From positions 1,032,001-1,096,000 of the forward strand of contig NZ_CP020028.1 in NCBI RefSeq assembly GCF_002240415.1: 64,000 nt of DNA, given 5' to 3'. Positions 1 through 9,019 of the stretch are shown here, one piece after another (position 1 is the stretch's first letter; the number at the start of each line of letters is the position of its first letter). The translations under genes and the position numbers were made by a program. The notes under the pieces are model-generated. The model had not been told where the DNA came from and did no database searches. It worked only from the letters and a program-made list of their open reading frames with translations. Source of the stretch: Paenibacillus kribbensis (lineage in GTDB: Bacteria > Bacillota > Bacilli > Paenibacillales > Paenibacillaceae).

Positions 1-2031
1 AATGAAGAGAACGAAGAGACACAAATAAAGCAGACGACCTTGCGAACGAACCTTGTTTTTTTCAGTGCTTTTGTGCTGTTTGCCCTTATCATTACCAGAC
101 TGGCTATACTGCAGTTTGTGCAATCCGAGGAGTTGAAGGGGCTACAGCAGTCTGTAAATACCAAAAATATCCCGTTAGTTCCGAATCGTGGGACGATTTA
201 TGACTCTACGGGTACGGTCAAGCTGGCGTATTCGACTCCGGTACAATCTCTGTATGTGACCTTGTCACAGGATTATAGCAAGCGTGCAGAGAAAGGCCGT
301 AAGCCTGGAGAAAAGCTGCTTCCTGAACTGAATGCGTTTGCTGATAAACTTGCTGCCAAATTAAATAAATTGGGGTATCAAGAGGGAGAAAAGCTTGATG
401 CAGCGGAAATTAAGAAGCGTTTGGACCCGGACTATAATCAATATAGGGGCTTCACCCCACGTCTGATCAAATCCGATCTAAGCCGGGAGGAAATCGCATA
501 TTTTCTGGAGCACAAAAAGGAATTTCCCGGCGTGGAGATCGTAGAAGAGAGTGTCCGTCATTATGACCCGGATCGGGTAGCGGTCCAAGCGATTGGATAT
601 ATGTACAAGTTCAAAGGTGCCCGTGCGAACCGGCCCAAATATAAAGAGCTGTTCCAAGCCAATTCGGAGGTTCTAAGACCGGAACAGGTTTACCTGGAAA
701 GTGAAACGGTCGGATATGATGGCTTGGAGCTACAGTATCAGGACGAGCTGAGAGGAAAAAACGGCTATAAAACGGTGGAAGTCAATCCGCGCAGCATGCC
801 GGAAGGAGTAGAATCGATTACTCCTCCGAAAAAAGGACATCATCTCTATTCCACCATCAACAAGGAAATTCAGCAAAAAACCGAGCAAGCGATTATGGAT
901 CAGCTTGACTGGCTTCATACGCATACGGTATCCGGGAAGCTCCACCAAGATGCCACTACGGGCTTTGCTGTAGCGATGGAGGTCGAGACAGGAAATATCG
1001 TAGCGATGGCCAGTATGCCGGATTATGATCCTAATGTATGGAAAACCGGTAGTACGTCGCCTACGGTATATAACGAAATTCAGCATAAAATGGGGAACGG
1101 AACGATTAAGTCTGTACCGAGTGGAAAATCGGGTCCGCACCCGGAGTCCTCCGTGCTGCTGGGTTCAACCATTAAGCCCCTCACGGTGCTGATCGGGTTG
1201 AAGGAAAACTTGCTTTCACCCGGACAAACTTATTTGGATACAGGGAGCGCGTATTATGGTAAAAACCAATCCAGCCGGGTCGGTAATTCGGGCGGACATG
1301 TGTATGGTAGTTTGACCCCGGACAAAGCCATTGAGTTCTCATCCAATACGTTTATGGTGGATATGGTGGGCAAGCCATTGTATGACAAGTACGGAAGTAA
1401 TGTAGGCGTGCATCAGGGTATTGATGTTTGGGACAAGTATATGAAGGAATTCGGATTAGGCGTGCCGACTGAAGTAGATTTGCCGGGGGAATGGGCGGGC
1501 AGACTTGAGTATATGAGCAAGCAGGAAAGTGCGCTGACGCGCTTGGTGCAGGCGTCCTTCGGTCAGCAAGGGAAATACACGACGATGCAGCTCGCCCAGT
1601 ATACGACTGTACTGGCAACAAAGGGCAAGCGTATGCAGCCACATTTGGTCAGTAAGATTGTGGATGATCAAGGGAATATCGTGCGTGAATGGAAGCCTAA
1701 GGTGCTGAATGAGGTTGCTTTTTCCGAAACGTACTGGAATACGATCATTCGCGGCATGGCTACGGATGTTAAAGCATTTAATGGATTTCCGTATGATTAT
1801 GCCCGGAAAACAGGGACTTCTGAGCAGATAGTGGGACGTGCGGTTAAAGATAACGGGGTGTTCATCGCTTTTGCACCGCGGCAAAATCCGAAGCTGGCCG
1901 TAGCAGTCATTATTCCCGAAGGGGGCTTTGGCGCGACGAGCGCAGGACCGGTGGCGCGTAAAATATTTGATGCATATGACGAGGTGTACGGGCTGGACGG
2001 TATCCCAAAAAAGCCGCAGACATCGAAGTAA
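1..2031 (+). CDS. class B penicillin-binding protein (transpeptidase), 5' end outside window
   Basis: Peptidoglycan transpeptidase anchored in the membrane with its catalytic domain outside the cell. The reading frame is open to base 1 with no stop upstream of the TTG at 40, so the true start lies left of the window. A single membrane segment near the start is followed by a PBP dimer-type region and the transpeptidase domain. The three active-site motifs are visible: STIK (Ser codon at 1165), SSN (about 1339) and KTGT (Lys codon at 1807). The C-terminus (GPVARKIFDAYDEVYG) is typical of PBP2/PBP3-type proteins. No PASTA repeats are seen. Which cell-wall machine it serves (elongation, division or sporulation) cannot be told from this sequence. 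Confidence 0.9.
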   Translation, partial: NEENEETQIKQTTLRTNLVFFSAFVLFALIITRLAILQFVQSEELKGLQQSVNTKNIPLVPNRGTIYDSTGTVKLAYSTPVQSLYVTLSQDYSKRAEKGRKPGEKLLPELNAFADKLAAKLNKLGYQEGEKLDAAEIKKRLDPDYNQYRGFTPRLIKSDLSREEIAYFLEHKKEFPGVEIVEESVRHYDPDRVAVQAIGYMYKFKGARANRPKYKELFQANSEVLRPEQVYLESETVGYDGLELQYQDELRGKNGYKTVEVNPRSMPEGVESITPPKKGHHLYSTINKEIQQKTEQAIMDQLDWLHTHTVSGKLHQDATTGFAVAMEVETGNIVAMASMPDYDPNVWKTGSTSPTVYNEIQHKMGNGTIKSVPSGKSGPHPESSVLLGSTIKPLTVLIGLKENLLSPGQTYLDTGSAYYGKNQSSRVGNSGGHVYGSLTPDKAIEFSSNTFMVDMVGKPLYDKYGSNVGVHQGIDVWDKYMKEFGLGVPTEVDLPGEWAGRLEYMSKQESALTRLVQASFGQQGKYTTMQLAQYTTVLATKGKRMQPHLVSKIVDDQGNIVREWKPKVLNEVAFSETYWNTIIRGMATDVKAFNGFPYDYARKTGTSEQIVGRAVKDNGVFIAFAPRQNPKLAVAVIIPEGGFGATSAGPVARKIFDAYDEVYGLDGIPKKPQTSK

Positions 2032-2113
2032 GGGCTTGAATTTTTTTGTGGGCTTCTCTTTTTCATGGTAAAATGTCGTTGGACATATGGGACATACAGG
2101 AGGAAGAGAAACC

Positions 2114-2866
2114 ATGGGAGAGAAACATTATAAATACAAACTGCTTGCGCTCGATATGGATGGAACTTTGCTGAACGACAATCATGAGATTACCCTGGAT
2201 ACGATTAACTGGATTAACAAGGCGATTCAGGAAGGGATTCACGTATGCTTGTCCACTGGACGGGCGGCGATGCATGCTCTGCCCTATGGTCAGCAGCTCG
2301 GCTTGGAAACGCCAATGGTAACGGTAAACGGCAGTGAGGTATGGAAATCACCTCATGAGCTGTGGCGCCGTTATTTGCTTGATCGGGAGCTTATTCGTAA
2401 GATGCACCAGATTGCTGTAGAAACAGACTCCTGGTTTTGGGCCTACTCAACGGAGGAATTATATAACAGAGACCGTTGGCCAGATACATTAGATACACAG
2501 GAATGGCTCAAATTCGGTTATAATACGGAAAATGACGAGATTCGCCAGCAAATTTTGCTCAAGCTTCAGGATATGGGGGGACTTGAAATTTCCAACTCCT
2601 CGATGACGAATCTGGAAATTAACCCGGCTGGCATATCCAAAGCCAGTGGAATCGCTGAAGTGTGCGATCTGCTGGGAATTACCATGGAACAGGTGGTTGC
2701 CGTTGGCGACAGTCTGAATGACCTGGCTGTCATTCAAGCGGCTGGACTGGGCGTAGCGATGGGCAATGCTCAGGATACGGTAAAAGAAGCGGCTGACCTG
2801 GTCGTGGCTTCCAACAATGAAGACGGTATCGCAGAAGTGATCCGCGATTATATACTTGTTGAATAG
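2114..2866 (+). CDS. HAD-superfamily (Cof-type, IIB) phosphatase
   Basis: Predicted cytoplasmic sugar-phosphate or nucleotide phosphatase of 250 residues, the usual length for Cof-type HAD hydrolases. Motif I DMDGTLL carries the nucleophile Asp14 and Asp16. Motif II is the Thr of STGR, a conserved Lys lies in the GISKASG stretch, and motif IV is GDSLND near residue 200. The large cap between motifs II and III fits subclass IIB. An in-frame ATG exists at 2087, but AGGAGGA at about 2099-2105 sits inside that extension and 9 bases before the ATG at 2114, so 2114 is preferred. The substrate cannot be inferred. Confidence 0.88.
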   Translation: MGEKHYKYKLLALDMDGTLLNDNHEITLDTINWINKAIQEGIHVCLSTGRAAMHALPYGQQLGLETPMVTVNGSEVWKSPHELWRRYLLDRELIRKMHQIAVETDSWFWAYSTEELYNRDRWPDTLDTQEWLKFGYNTENDEIRQQILLKLQDMGGLEISNSSMTNLEINPAGISKASGIAEVCDLLGITMEQVVAVGDSLNDLAVIQAAGLGVAMGNAQDTVKEAADLVVASNNEDGIAEVIRDYILVE

Positions 2867-2914
2867 AACGCATGAGGCTGCATACAGGATGAATGGACAA
2901 GAAGGAGGAGGCCC

Positions 2915-3394
2915 ATGGACGTTATAGGCTGGATTGTGATTGTCGCGCTGTTCATTGTTGGCATGGCTGGGGCGGTATATCCCGTATTGCCGGGGGCGCT
3001 CGCCATCTATTTTGCTTTTTTTGTATACGGTTGGTTTTTCTCGTTTGCTCCATATAATGCATTGTTTTGGATTATACAAACACTGATCGTTGTTGCACTT
3101 TTTGTTGCGGACTATGCTGTTAATGCGTGGGGAGTCAAGCGATTTGGCGGCTCGCGTCTGTCGGCGATCCTTAGCACCGTCGGGATTATTATTGGTCCCT
3201 TCGTTATTCCGGCATTCGGCCTGATTTTGGGGCCATTTATCGGTGCTGTGCTGGGTGAGCTGATAGGCAAAGCCCCGCTGGACAAAGCTGTAAAAGTGGG
3301 CTTTGGCTCTGTACTGGGGCTGTTTACCAGTACTGCCATGAAAGTGATTTTGCAGCTTGCTATGATTATAGTATTCTTGATTTGGGTGTTATAA
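2915..3394 (+). CDS. DUF456 family membrane protein
   Basis: Very hydrophobic 159-residue protein with about four or five membrane segments and Gly-rich turns (GLILGPFIGAVLGELIGK). It matches the DUF456 family in length and pattern; its function is unknown. It starts 48 bases after the HAD gene behind AAGGAGGAGG, so the two are probably co-transcribed. A hairpin followed by a short T run lies downstream at 3440-3488 and probably ends this transcript. Confidence 0.75.
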   Translation: MDVIGWIVIVALFIVGMAGAVYPVLPGALAIYFAFFVYGWFFSFAPYNALFWIIQTLIVVALFVADYAVNAWGVKRFGGSRLSAILSTVGIIIGPFVIPAFGLILGPFIGAVLGELIGKAPLDKAVKVGFGSVLGLFTSTAMKVILQLAMIIVFLIWVL

Positions 3395-3439
3395 CGGATA
3401 GCTCGTTATTATGATTTGCAGAGACAGAATCGACATGCG

Positions 3440-3488
3440 GCTCCGCACCGGTGATGGCTCAGGCCATGACTGTTTTTGCGGAGCTTTT
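3440..3488 (+). terminator. intrinsic terminator after the DUF456 gene
   Basis: The 8-bp arms GCTCCGCA (3440-3447) and TGCGGAGC (3477-3484) pair perfectly, with an inner ATGGC/GCCAT stem, and TTTT follows. It lies inside the longest possible frame of the next gene, which supports a later start for that gene. Confidence 0.6.
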
Positions 3489-3525
3489 GCATGCATGTGA
3501 ACAGCAAGAAAGAAGGGAACACATT

Positions 3526-5160
3526 TTGTCCAATAAAGAAACATTCCTTAAAGGCACGCTTATTTTAGCCGCTGCTGCCCTGGTGGCCAGAGTGCTTGGT
3601 CTGGTACAGCGTGTTCCATTGGAGCATTTGCTCGGTTCCGTGGGGAACGCCTCGTTTACCATTGCGAACAACGCTTATTTGATGCTGCTCACAGTGGCTA
3701 CAGCCGGCATTCCCAGTACATTAAGCAAAATGGTGTCAGAACGCTATGCGCTGAATCGACCTTCGGAAGCGCGACGTGTATATCATGCAGCTTTGCTATT
3801 CGCGGCCGCGGCGGGCATTATCATCACGGTGGTGCTGTATTTTGGAGCGCCTTATTTTGCAGAGCATGTAGCAGGGGTTCCGCAGTCTGCTTTGGCTATT
3901 CAGGCTTTGGCACCAGCCTTGCTGCTGTTTCCTGCCATTGCCATGATGCGCGGGTACTTCCAGGGGCGGGGTAATATGACCGCAGGCGGTATATCACAAA
4001 TTGTGGAGCAGGTTGCACGCGTGGCGACCGCTATTTTACTCGCTTTTATTATTTTGAAGCTGGGTTATGGAGACCGTGAGGTTGCGGCCGGGGCATCCTT
4101 TGGGGGAGTCATGGGAAGTATTGGCGCTCTGGCGGTCATGCTGTACTATACGGTGAAATTGCGTCGTCAGGATCGCCAGGATCGACAAGAGCAATTCCAG
4201 GAGGAAAGCTCTCCGTTGCCGATGCTGCGCATTTACAAAGACATTTTCACGCTGTCCATTCCCATTGTATTGTCATCCCTGACCGTTCCGGCGGTCAATT
4301 TTATTGATACGTCGATTGTGGTTAGATTGCTGTCCGGCCAAATTGGATTGGATATGGCTACTACCCAATTGGGTTATCTAGGGTCGCGGGCGCAAAGTGT
4401 AGCGGGAATTCCCCCGATTTTGGCCATTGCGCTCAGCCAATCGCTCATTCCAATCATTTCGGCGGCTTTTGCCCGCAAGGATGAACGCCATTTGCAAAAT
4501 CAGATGACGCTGGCCCTGCGTATCTCGATTTTGACTGGAATGCCGATTGTGCTGGCTTTATGTGTAACCGCCTATTCCATTAATGGCTTGCTGTTCAGCT
4601 CGCTTGGAGGCAGCGGGATTATCGCTGTTTTGACACTCGGAACGATATTCCAGATTACAATGATGACGTCCAACTCTATTTTGATCGGTATGGGCAAGCC
4701 GCGTATCTCCATGGTTAATGTCATGGTCGGTATCGTGGTTAAATTTGTGGCGAGCTGGCTGCTGGCTGGCTGGCTTGGAATTTACGGTATCATTGGCGCG
4801 ACCGGATTATGTTTCCTCGTGATTACACTGTTGAATTTGCGTGTACTCAAAGGGATTGTTTCCTTCTCCATCATGGGCCGTCGCTGGGCAGGCTTTTTGA
4901 CCGCAGTCGTCGTCTCGGGAGCTATCGGATATGGTGTAAATGAAGCTTGCATTCTGCTGGTGCAGCTTATGCCTGCACGGGTGGCCTTCTTCATCGCATG
5001 CTGTATTGCGGGAGCGGTTGTGCTGGTATGCTATCTGGTGCTGCTGGTAGTCCTGGGCGTGCTTCGCAGGGACGAGCTGGGCAATTATCCGCGTATATTG
5101 CAAAAAGTACTGCGTCCGCTGATGCGTCTACAGCGTCAGTCTTCAGGACAACAAGGCTAA
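3526..5160 (+). CDS. polysaccharide/lipid II flippase-like protein (SpoVB/MurJ-type, MOP superfamily)
   Basis: Integral membrane protein of about 544 residues with some 14 predicted hydrophobic segments; family Polysacc_synt, the group of SpoVB, YtgP and MurJ-like lipid-linked precursor flippases. The N-terminus (FLKGTLILAAAALVARVLGLVQRVPLEHLLG) is typical of SpoVB/YtgP. A longer frame opens at 3451, but the stretch before 3526 contains a terminator hairpin. The TTG at 3526 has AAGAAGGG 10 bases upstream, so it is chosen. The PBP gene three loci upstream suits a cell-wall role, but direct evidence for the substrate (lipid II or a spore-specific lipid) is absent. Confidence 0.85.
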   Translation: MSNKETFLKGTLILAAAALVARVLGLVQRVPLEHLLGSVGNASFTIANNAYLMLLTVATAGIPSTLSKMVSERYALNRPSEARRVYHAALLFAAAAGIIITVVLYFGAPYFAEHVAGVPQSALAIQALAPALLLFPAIAMMRGYFQGRGNMTAGGISQIVEQVARVATAILLAFIILKLGYGDREVAAGASFGGVMGSIGALAVMLYYTVKLRRQDRQDRQEQFQEESSPLPMLRIYKDIFTLSIPIVLSSLTVPAVNFIDTSIVVRLLSGQIGLDMATTQLGYLGSRAQSVAGIPPILAIALSQSLIPIISAAFARKDERHLQNQMTLALRISILTGMPIVLALCVTAYSINGLLFSSLGGSGIIAVLTLGTIFQITMMTSNSILIGMGKPRISMVNVMVGIVVKFVASWLLAGWLGIYGIIGATGLCFLVITLLNLRVLKGIVSFSIMGRRWAGFLTAVVVSGAIGYGVNEACILLVQLMPARVAFFIACCIAGAVVLVCYLVLLVVLGVLRRDELGNYPRILQKVLRPLMRLQRQSSGQQG

Positions 5161-5186
5161 AGAAGCATAGATAGCTTTCAGCTTTC

Positions 5187-6476
5187 TCAGTGAAAAGGCC
5201 GCAGGCTGGCATGGGTGTCGTGGGCCATGGCTGTTTTTTGGATGCCGTGGCGATGCTCATGCCGCATCGCAAATAACAGCGGCCGCCTTGGCTCGCTCAG
5301 ATGCCCGAGCGTGGAGCCGTCCTGAAACCAGTCATAACGGGGAATCGGATCATAAGCCGTATCCGACCAGACGGCATTCAGTTCGGGGCTGTACAGACGT
5401 TTTCCCGGCGGCAGCCATTCATGTGCTAAAAGCGTTGCGTTCTCTTGAAGAGAGCGCAGCGCTTTTTGTTCATACGAGGTGAACAGTCCAGGCCAATAGT
5501 CGCTGCGTGAACCGGTATGCGGCACGCTGGTCACGAAGGCTGACACTTGATCCAGCACCTGCTGGTGGCCAAACAGCATGGCATAGAGGCTTTTACCAAA
5601 GCCGATCCGTTCGCCCAGATGACCAAAACGTTCCATCACCAGTCCGGCGAGCCCGCCATTCAATCCCAGCGGAAATATAATCTGGTTGAGCTGAAGCCAA
5701 TCATGCAAATAAAAGCCAGGCTTGTGCATCACAAATTTTTGAAAATACGGGTCTTTCACAACACGGCCCTCAATATAGTTCTGTTCGTTAATAATGAGGG
5801 CGACGGTCAACAGAGAGCTATCCCGCCAAGCCCAGAAGCGTTCCCAAAAGGGTTTCATGAAAGGCGATACGTGAAAATAGGGCAATAAATGAAAGCAGCT
5901 CCGTCCCAAACGGCGGCTGTGCATGTACAGTTGGAGCTGCGGATACGCGTCCTGAAAAATGAGCGCGTTACAGCGCTCCAGCAGCCGATACAGCCACTCC
6001 TTTTCCTGTTCGCCGAACAGGTTGCCAATCAGGCCGCCTTTGAGATCGGTCATATTGTAACCGCCGTTGCGGGAAACGAGATGAGCCAGCAGGGCCCAAT
6101 GCAATTCCGGATAGCCGCGATAGCAGTCGAGGTAAGCGGCAGTCCGTGTGATATTGCTGCGATTCTGCTGTGCGGTATCGTTCTTGATCCGCTCCAGCAG
6201 CTCACAATCTGTTTCACATAAAGGCATATTCAACGAAGAGGGCCGCGTAGCCGGTCCGTTCGTCAGCATGAGTGCTTCGGCTTCATCCACTGCAGCCTGC
6301 GCGGCTTGATTATCCCACGGCAGCTCACGCAATGGATAACGCAGCTTGCGGGATTCGGTCCAGGCTGCCCGTTTGCCCTCCCAAGCCTCCTCCGCAACAC
6401 GCGGAACAGTACCGAGCAGCTTTAGCCCGTCTTGAAGCTGCTTTGTTGCTATATGAAACCATTCGGTGAGAGACAT
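5187..6476 (-). CDS. DUF2515 family protein (YppC-like)
   Basis: Predicted soluble protein of 429 residues rich in Trp, Tyr and His, resembling the DUF2515 family that includes Bacillus YppC. Its function is unknown. Recognisable blocks are NRSNITRTAAYLDCYRGYPELHWALLAH near residue 105 and NGGYNMTDLKGG near residue 136. It converges on the flippase gene with only 26 bases between them. AAAGGAAG lies about 12 bases before the ATG. It is not obviously part of an operon. Confidence 0.7.
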   Translation of the reverse strand: MSLTEWFHIATKQLQDGLKLLGTVPRVAEEAWEGKRAAWTESRKLRYPLRELPWDNQAAQAAVDEAEALMLTNGPATRPSSLNMPLCETDCELLERIKNDTAQQNRSNITRTAAYLDCYRGYPELHWALLAHLVSRNGGYNMTDLKGGLIGNLFGEQEKEWLYRLLERCNALIFQDAYPQLQLYMHSRRLGRSCFHLLPYFHVSPFMKPFWERFWAWRDSSLLTVALIINEQNYIEGRVVKDPYFQKFVMHKPGFYLHDWLQLNQIIFPLGLNGGLAGLVMERFGHLGERIGFGKSLYAMLFGHQQVLDQVSAFVTSVPHTGSRSDYWPGLFTSYEQKALRSLQENATLLAHEWLPPGKRLYSPELNAVWSDTAYDPIPRYDWFQDGSTLGHLSEPRRPLLFAMRHEHRHGIQKTAMAHDTHASLRPFH

Positions 6477-6600
6477 TGTTTTGATTACTTCCTTTCACAG
6501 TATTCAGATGCATTCCCTTATAGCTCTAGTATGCCTTAATGGCAGATATTCCAATCTATGATGGGGAATCGAATCCTTTTCTGTTCATGAACCATGAATG

Positions 6601-6700
6601 TATAGTTATATATATCAAGGTATATCTATATATATCAGAGTATATCTATATATATCAAGATATATCTATATATATCAAGGTATAGCTATATATATCATTG
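6601..6700. repeat. five tandem 20-bp AT-rich repeats upstream of the importer operon
   Basis: Five head-to-tail 20-base units fill 6601-6700 exactly; the consensus is TATATCTATATATATCAAGG. Units 1 and 5 differ at the fifth to sixth bases and the ends diverge slightly. The block lies 100 bases before the substrate-binding protein gene in a 324-base gene-free stretch (6477-6800). The spacing of about two helical turns puts each unit on nearly the same DNA face, as expected for an operator array. A frame of 68 codons runs through it but is low-complexity Tyr/Ile and is not believed. Confidence 0.85.
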
Positions 6701-6800
6701 AACTATCGTTCTTCCTGTTTTATAATCCTGTGTTAGTGTGTGCTAGAAATAGAGAACTCACTTTACATCATGTGTTTTATAAACTGGGAGGAAAAATTGA

Positions 6801-7919
6801 ATGAAAAACCGTCGAGTCGTCTTAGTCATGCTTCTGTGTGTGTTTTTACTGGCGTTGCCCCTGTATGGATGTGGAAATCAAACCAAACCAGCCAGTGAAA
6901 CTCAATCTGGCAGTCAGGCCACCACTGCTGACAAACAAACCTATACTATTGTCGATCAATTAGGCAGAACGGTTGAAATTCCGAAAAATGTAAAAAGAAT
7001 CGTAGCTCTCCAACACCACACGTTGGATATCATGCTTGAACTACATGCTCAGGACAAGCTGGTAGGTGTACTGAGCGACTGGGAAAGTTTGCTTGGAAGC
7101 TATACTGCCGATGTTTTTCCAGGAATCCGAAATTTGGCAACTCCGGGGACGATCTCGGAATTAAATGTAGAAGCCGTCGCTGATTTAAAGCCGGACGTGG
7201 TGTTTGTATCCAACAAGGTTCCCAAAGAATCCATTGCCAAACTTGAACAACTGGGCATCCCCGTCGTGGGCATCACTTTATATGTAGCAGACAAAGAGCA
7301 GGCATCCACGATCCATCCTGATCTTGTCAATCCAGATGAAGCCTATACGGAAGGGCTTAAACAAGCGATCAACCTGATTGGTCAAATTACGGATAAAAAA
7401 GCACAAGCAACTGAATTATGGGACTATGTTGCTAAAAATCGGGCTATTGTAGCCAAACACCTGAATGAAGTTCCTGAGAATAGCCGGATCAAAGTGTATA
7501 TGGCCAATGAAAAAATGTATACATACGGGACAGGTAAATATGTGGGTGTAGCCATGGCCAAAGCCGGCGCTCGTAATGTTGCCGAAACCATCAAGGGATA
7601 CAAGCAAGTTAGCGTTGAGCAGGTAGCTCAATGGAATCCTGAAGTGATTTTTGTCCAAAGCCGCTACAAATCTGTACTGGATGACATCAAAAAGGATAAA
7701 GCCTGGGCAGCTATTGACGCCGTGAAAAACAACAAGCTGATTATCGCACCAGACTATACAAAACCATGGGGTAATCCTACACCGGAATCTATGGCACTGG
7801 GAGAAATCTGGCTGGCAAAAACCTTGTATCCGGAAGCGTTCAAGGAAGTTGATCTGGACGCGATGGTTCAATCTTTCTACCAAAAATTCTATGGCATCGC
7901 TTATAAAGAACAAGAATAA
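6801..7919 (+). CDS. ABC transporter substrate-binding lipoprotein (FecB/BtuF type)
   Basis: Extracytoplasmic binding protein for a metal chelate or related ligand, family Peripla_BP_2, 372 residues. It has a lipoprotein signal with the lipobox LYGC near residue 27, a Ser/Thr/Gln linker, then two lobes joined by a long helix. GGGAGGAAAAATT precedes the ATG. The C-terminal motif PWGNPTPESMALGEIWLAKTLYP recalls the FecB-type subgroup that binds metal chelates or oxyanions, as in the MolA-like proteins; this is family memory, not proof of ligand. It is the first gene of an operon with permease, ATPase and methyltransferase, and is separated from them by a hairpin at 7929-7957. Confidence 0.88.
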   Translation: MKNRRVVLVMLLCVFLLALPLYGCGNQTKPASETQSGSQATTADKQTYTIVDQLGRTVEIPKNVKRIVALQHHTLDIMLELHAQDKLVGVLSDWESLLGSYTADVFPGIRNLATPGTISELNVEAVADLKPDVVFVSNKVPKESIAKLEQLGIPVVGITLYVADKEQASTIHPDLVNPDEAYTEGLKQAINLIGQITDKKAQATELWDYVAKNRAIVAKHLNEVPENSRIKVYMANEKMYTYGTGKYVGVAMAKAGARNVAETIKGYKQVSVEQVAQWNPEVIFVQSRYKSVLDDIKKDKAWAAIDAVKNNKLIIAPDYTKPWGNPTPESMALGEIWLAKTLYPEAFKEVDLDAMVQSFYQKFYGIAYKEQE

Positions 7920-7928
7920 CTGCCCTCC

Positions 7929-7957
7929 AATCACTGCTAATGCAGTGATTGTTTTTT
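7929..7957 (+). terminator. intra-operon hairpin/attenuator between binding protein and permease
   Basis: Perfect 9-bp stem AATCACTGC (7929-7937) with GCAGTGATT (7942-7950), loop TAAT, then GTTTTTT. It looks like a partial terminator that would yield more binding protein than permease. It could also stabilise the 3' end of the upstream message. Confidence 0.7.
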
Positions 7958-7981
7958 ACAGTGCAGAAAGGATTAGTCTGG

Positions 7982-9019
7982 ATGCGTGCGATTTCAAAAC
8001 ATTATGAGAAGATCAAACCTATAATTCCTCACGTGATTTGGGTCCTTCTGGTCATTTTCCCTGTTGTTGTATTCGTTCTATCTCTCATGATGGGCAAATT
8101 CCATGTAACAACAACAGAGGTGTGCCGAATTCTCTTGAGCAAACTGATTCCTTATGATCAGACCTGGACGGCTTTGGCTGAGAACATCGTTGTACAGGTG
8201 CGGCTGCCGAGGGCCATTGCTGCAATGCTGGTTGGTGCCGGGTTAGCAGTATCAGGTGCTGTTTTCCAGGGATTATTTCGCAACCCCTTGGCATCGCCCT
8301 ACACCTTGGGAGTTTCCAACGGCGCCGGATTTGGAGCCGCATTGGCTATTCTGTTGCTGAATAACTCATTTGCTATTCAGGTATCTGCGATGATTTTTAG
8401 TCTGGTTGCCGTAGGTCTAACATTTCTGTTTAGTCTGCGAGCCAAAAATTCAACCATTACAATGGTCTTGGGCGGTGTCATTGTCGGCTCGTTGTTTTCG
8501 GCACTTGTTTCACTGATTAAATTTGTTGCAGACCCTTTCGAGAAACTTCCTGCCATTGTATTCTGGCTGATGGGCAGCTTGTCTGCTGTCAACACAACAT
8601 TGCTGTTGACCGCGCTGCCACTGTTTGTAATTTTTATCACTGTCATCTGGTTGTTTCGCTGGAGGCTGAATGTATTGAGCCTGGGCGATGAAGAAGCAAA
8701 GTCATATGGAGTCGATGTCAGACGCGACCGGATTATCATTATTGTTTGTTGCAGTATTTTAACAGCCGCTGCGGTCAGTATATCAGGCGTGATTGGCTGG
8801 GTAGGACTGGTCATTCCTCACTTGGGCAGAATGCTGGTTGGGCCTGATTTCCGGAAATTATTACCTGCCTGCATTTGCCTTGGTGCTTCTTATCTCTTGC
8901 TTATTGATGATTTATGCCGAACGCTGACGGCAGAAGAAATCCCTCTGGGAGTCATTACAGCGATTGTCGGCACACCTTTATTTGCCTACTTCATGTTCAG
9001 AGAGAAGGTGAACTGGTAA
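7982..9019 (+). CDS. FecCD-family ABC transporter permease
   Basis: Membrane permease of 345 residues in the BtuC/FecCD family with about ten hydrophobic segments. The signature VRLPRAIAAMLVGAGLAVSG lies near residue 75, followed by FQGLFRNPLASPYTLGVSNGAG, and GVIGWVGLVIPHLGRMLVG lies near residue 270. The frame can open at 7949, but that TTG lies in the terminator hairpin. AAAGGA at 7967-7972 supports the ATG at 7982. The stop overlaps the ATPase start by one base, so translation is probably coupled. It works with the binding protein at 6801 and the ATPase at 9019. Confidence 0.9.
   Translation: MRAISKHYEKIKPIIPHVIWVLLVIFPVVVFVLSLMMGKFHVTTTEVCRILLSKLIPYDQTWTALAENIVVQVRLPRAIAAMLVGAGLAVSGAVFQGLFRNPLASPYTLGVSNGAGFGAALAILLLNNSFAIQVSAMIFSLVAVGLTFLFSLRAKNSTITMVLGGVIVGSLFSALVSLIKFVADPFEKLPAIVFWLMGSLSAVNTTLLLTALPLFVIFITVIWLFRWRLNVLSLGDEEAKSYGVDVRRDRIIIIVCCSILTAAAVSISGVIGWVGLVIPHLGRMLVGPDFRKLLPACICLGASYLLLIDDLCRTLTAEEIPLGVITAIVGTPLFAYFMFREKVNW

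Noticed and set aside
2087-2113. Earlier ATG start for the HAD phosphatase
   Set aside because: The ribosome-binding site of the 2114 start lies inside this extension.
6601-6700. CRISPR array
   Set aside because: The 20-bp units are contiguous with no spacers and no cas genes are present.
6598-6804. 68-codon frame through the 20-bp repeats
   Set aside because: Its first half is Tyr/Ile/Gly low complexity dictated by the AT repeats and it lacks a ribosome-binding site.
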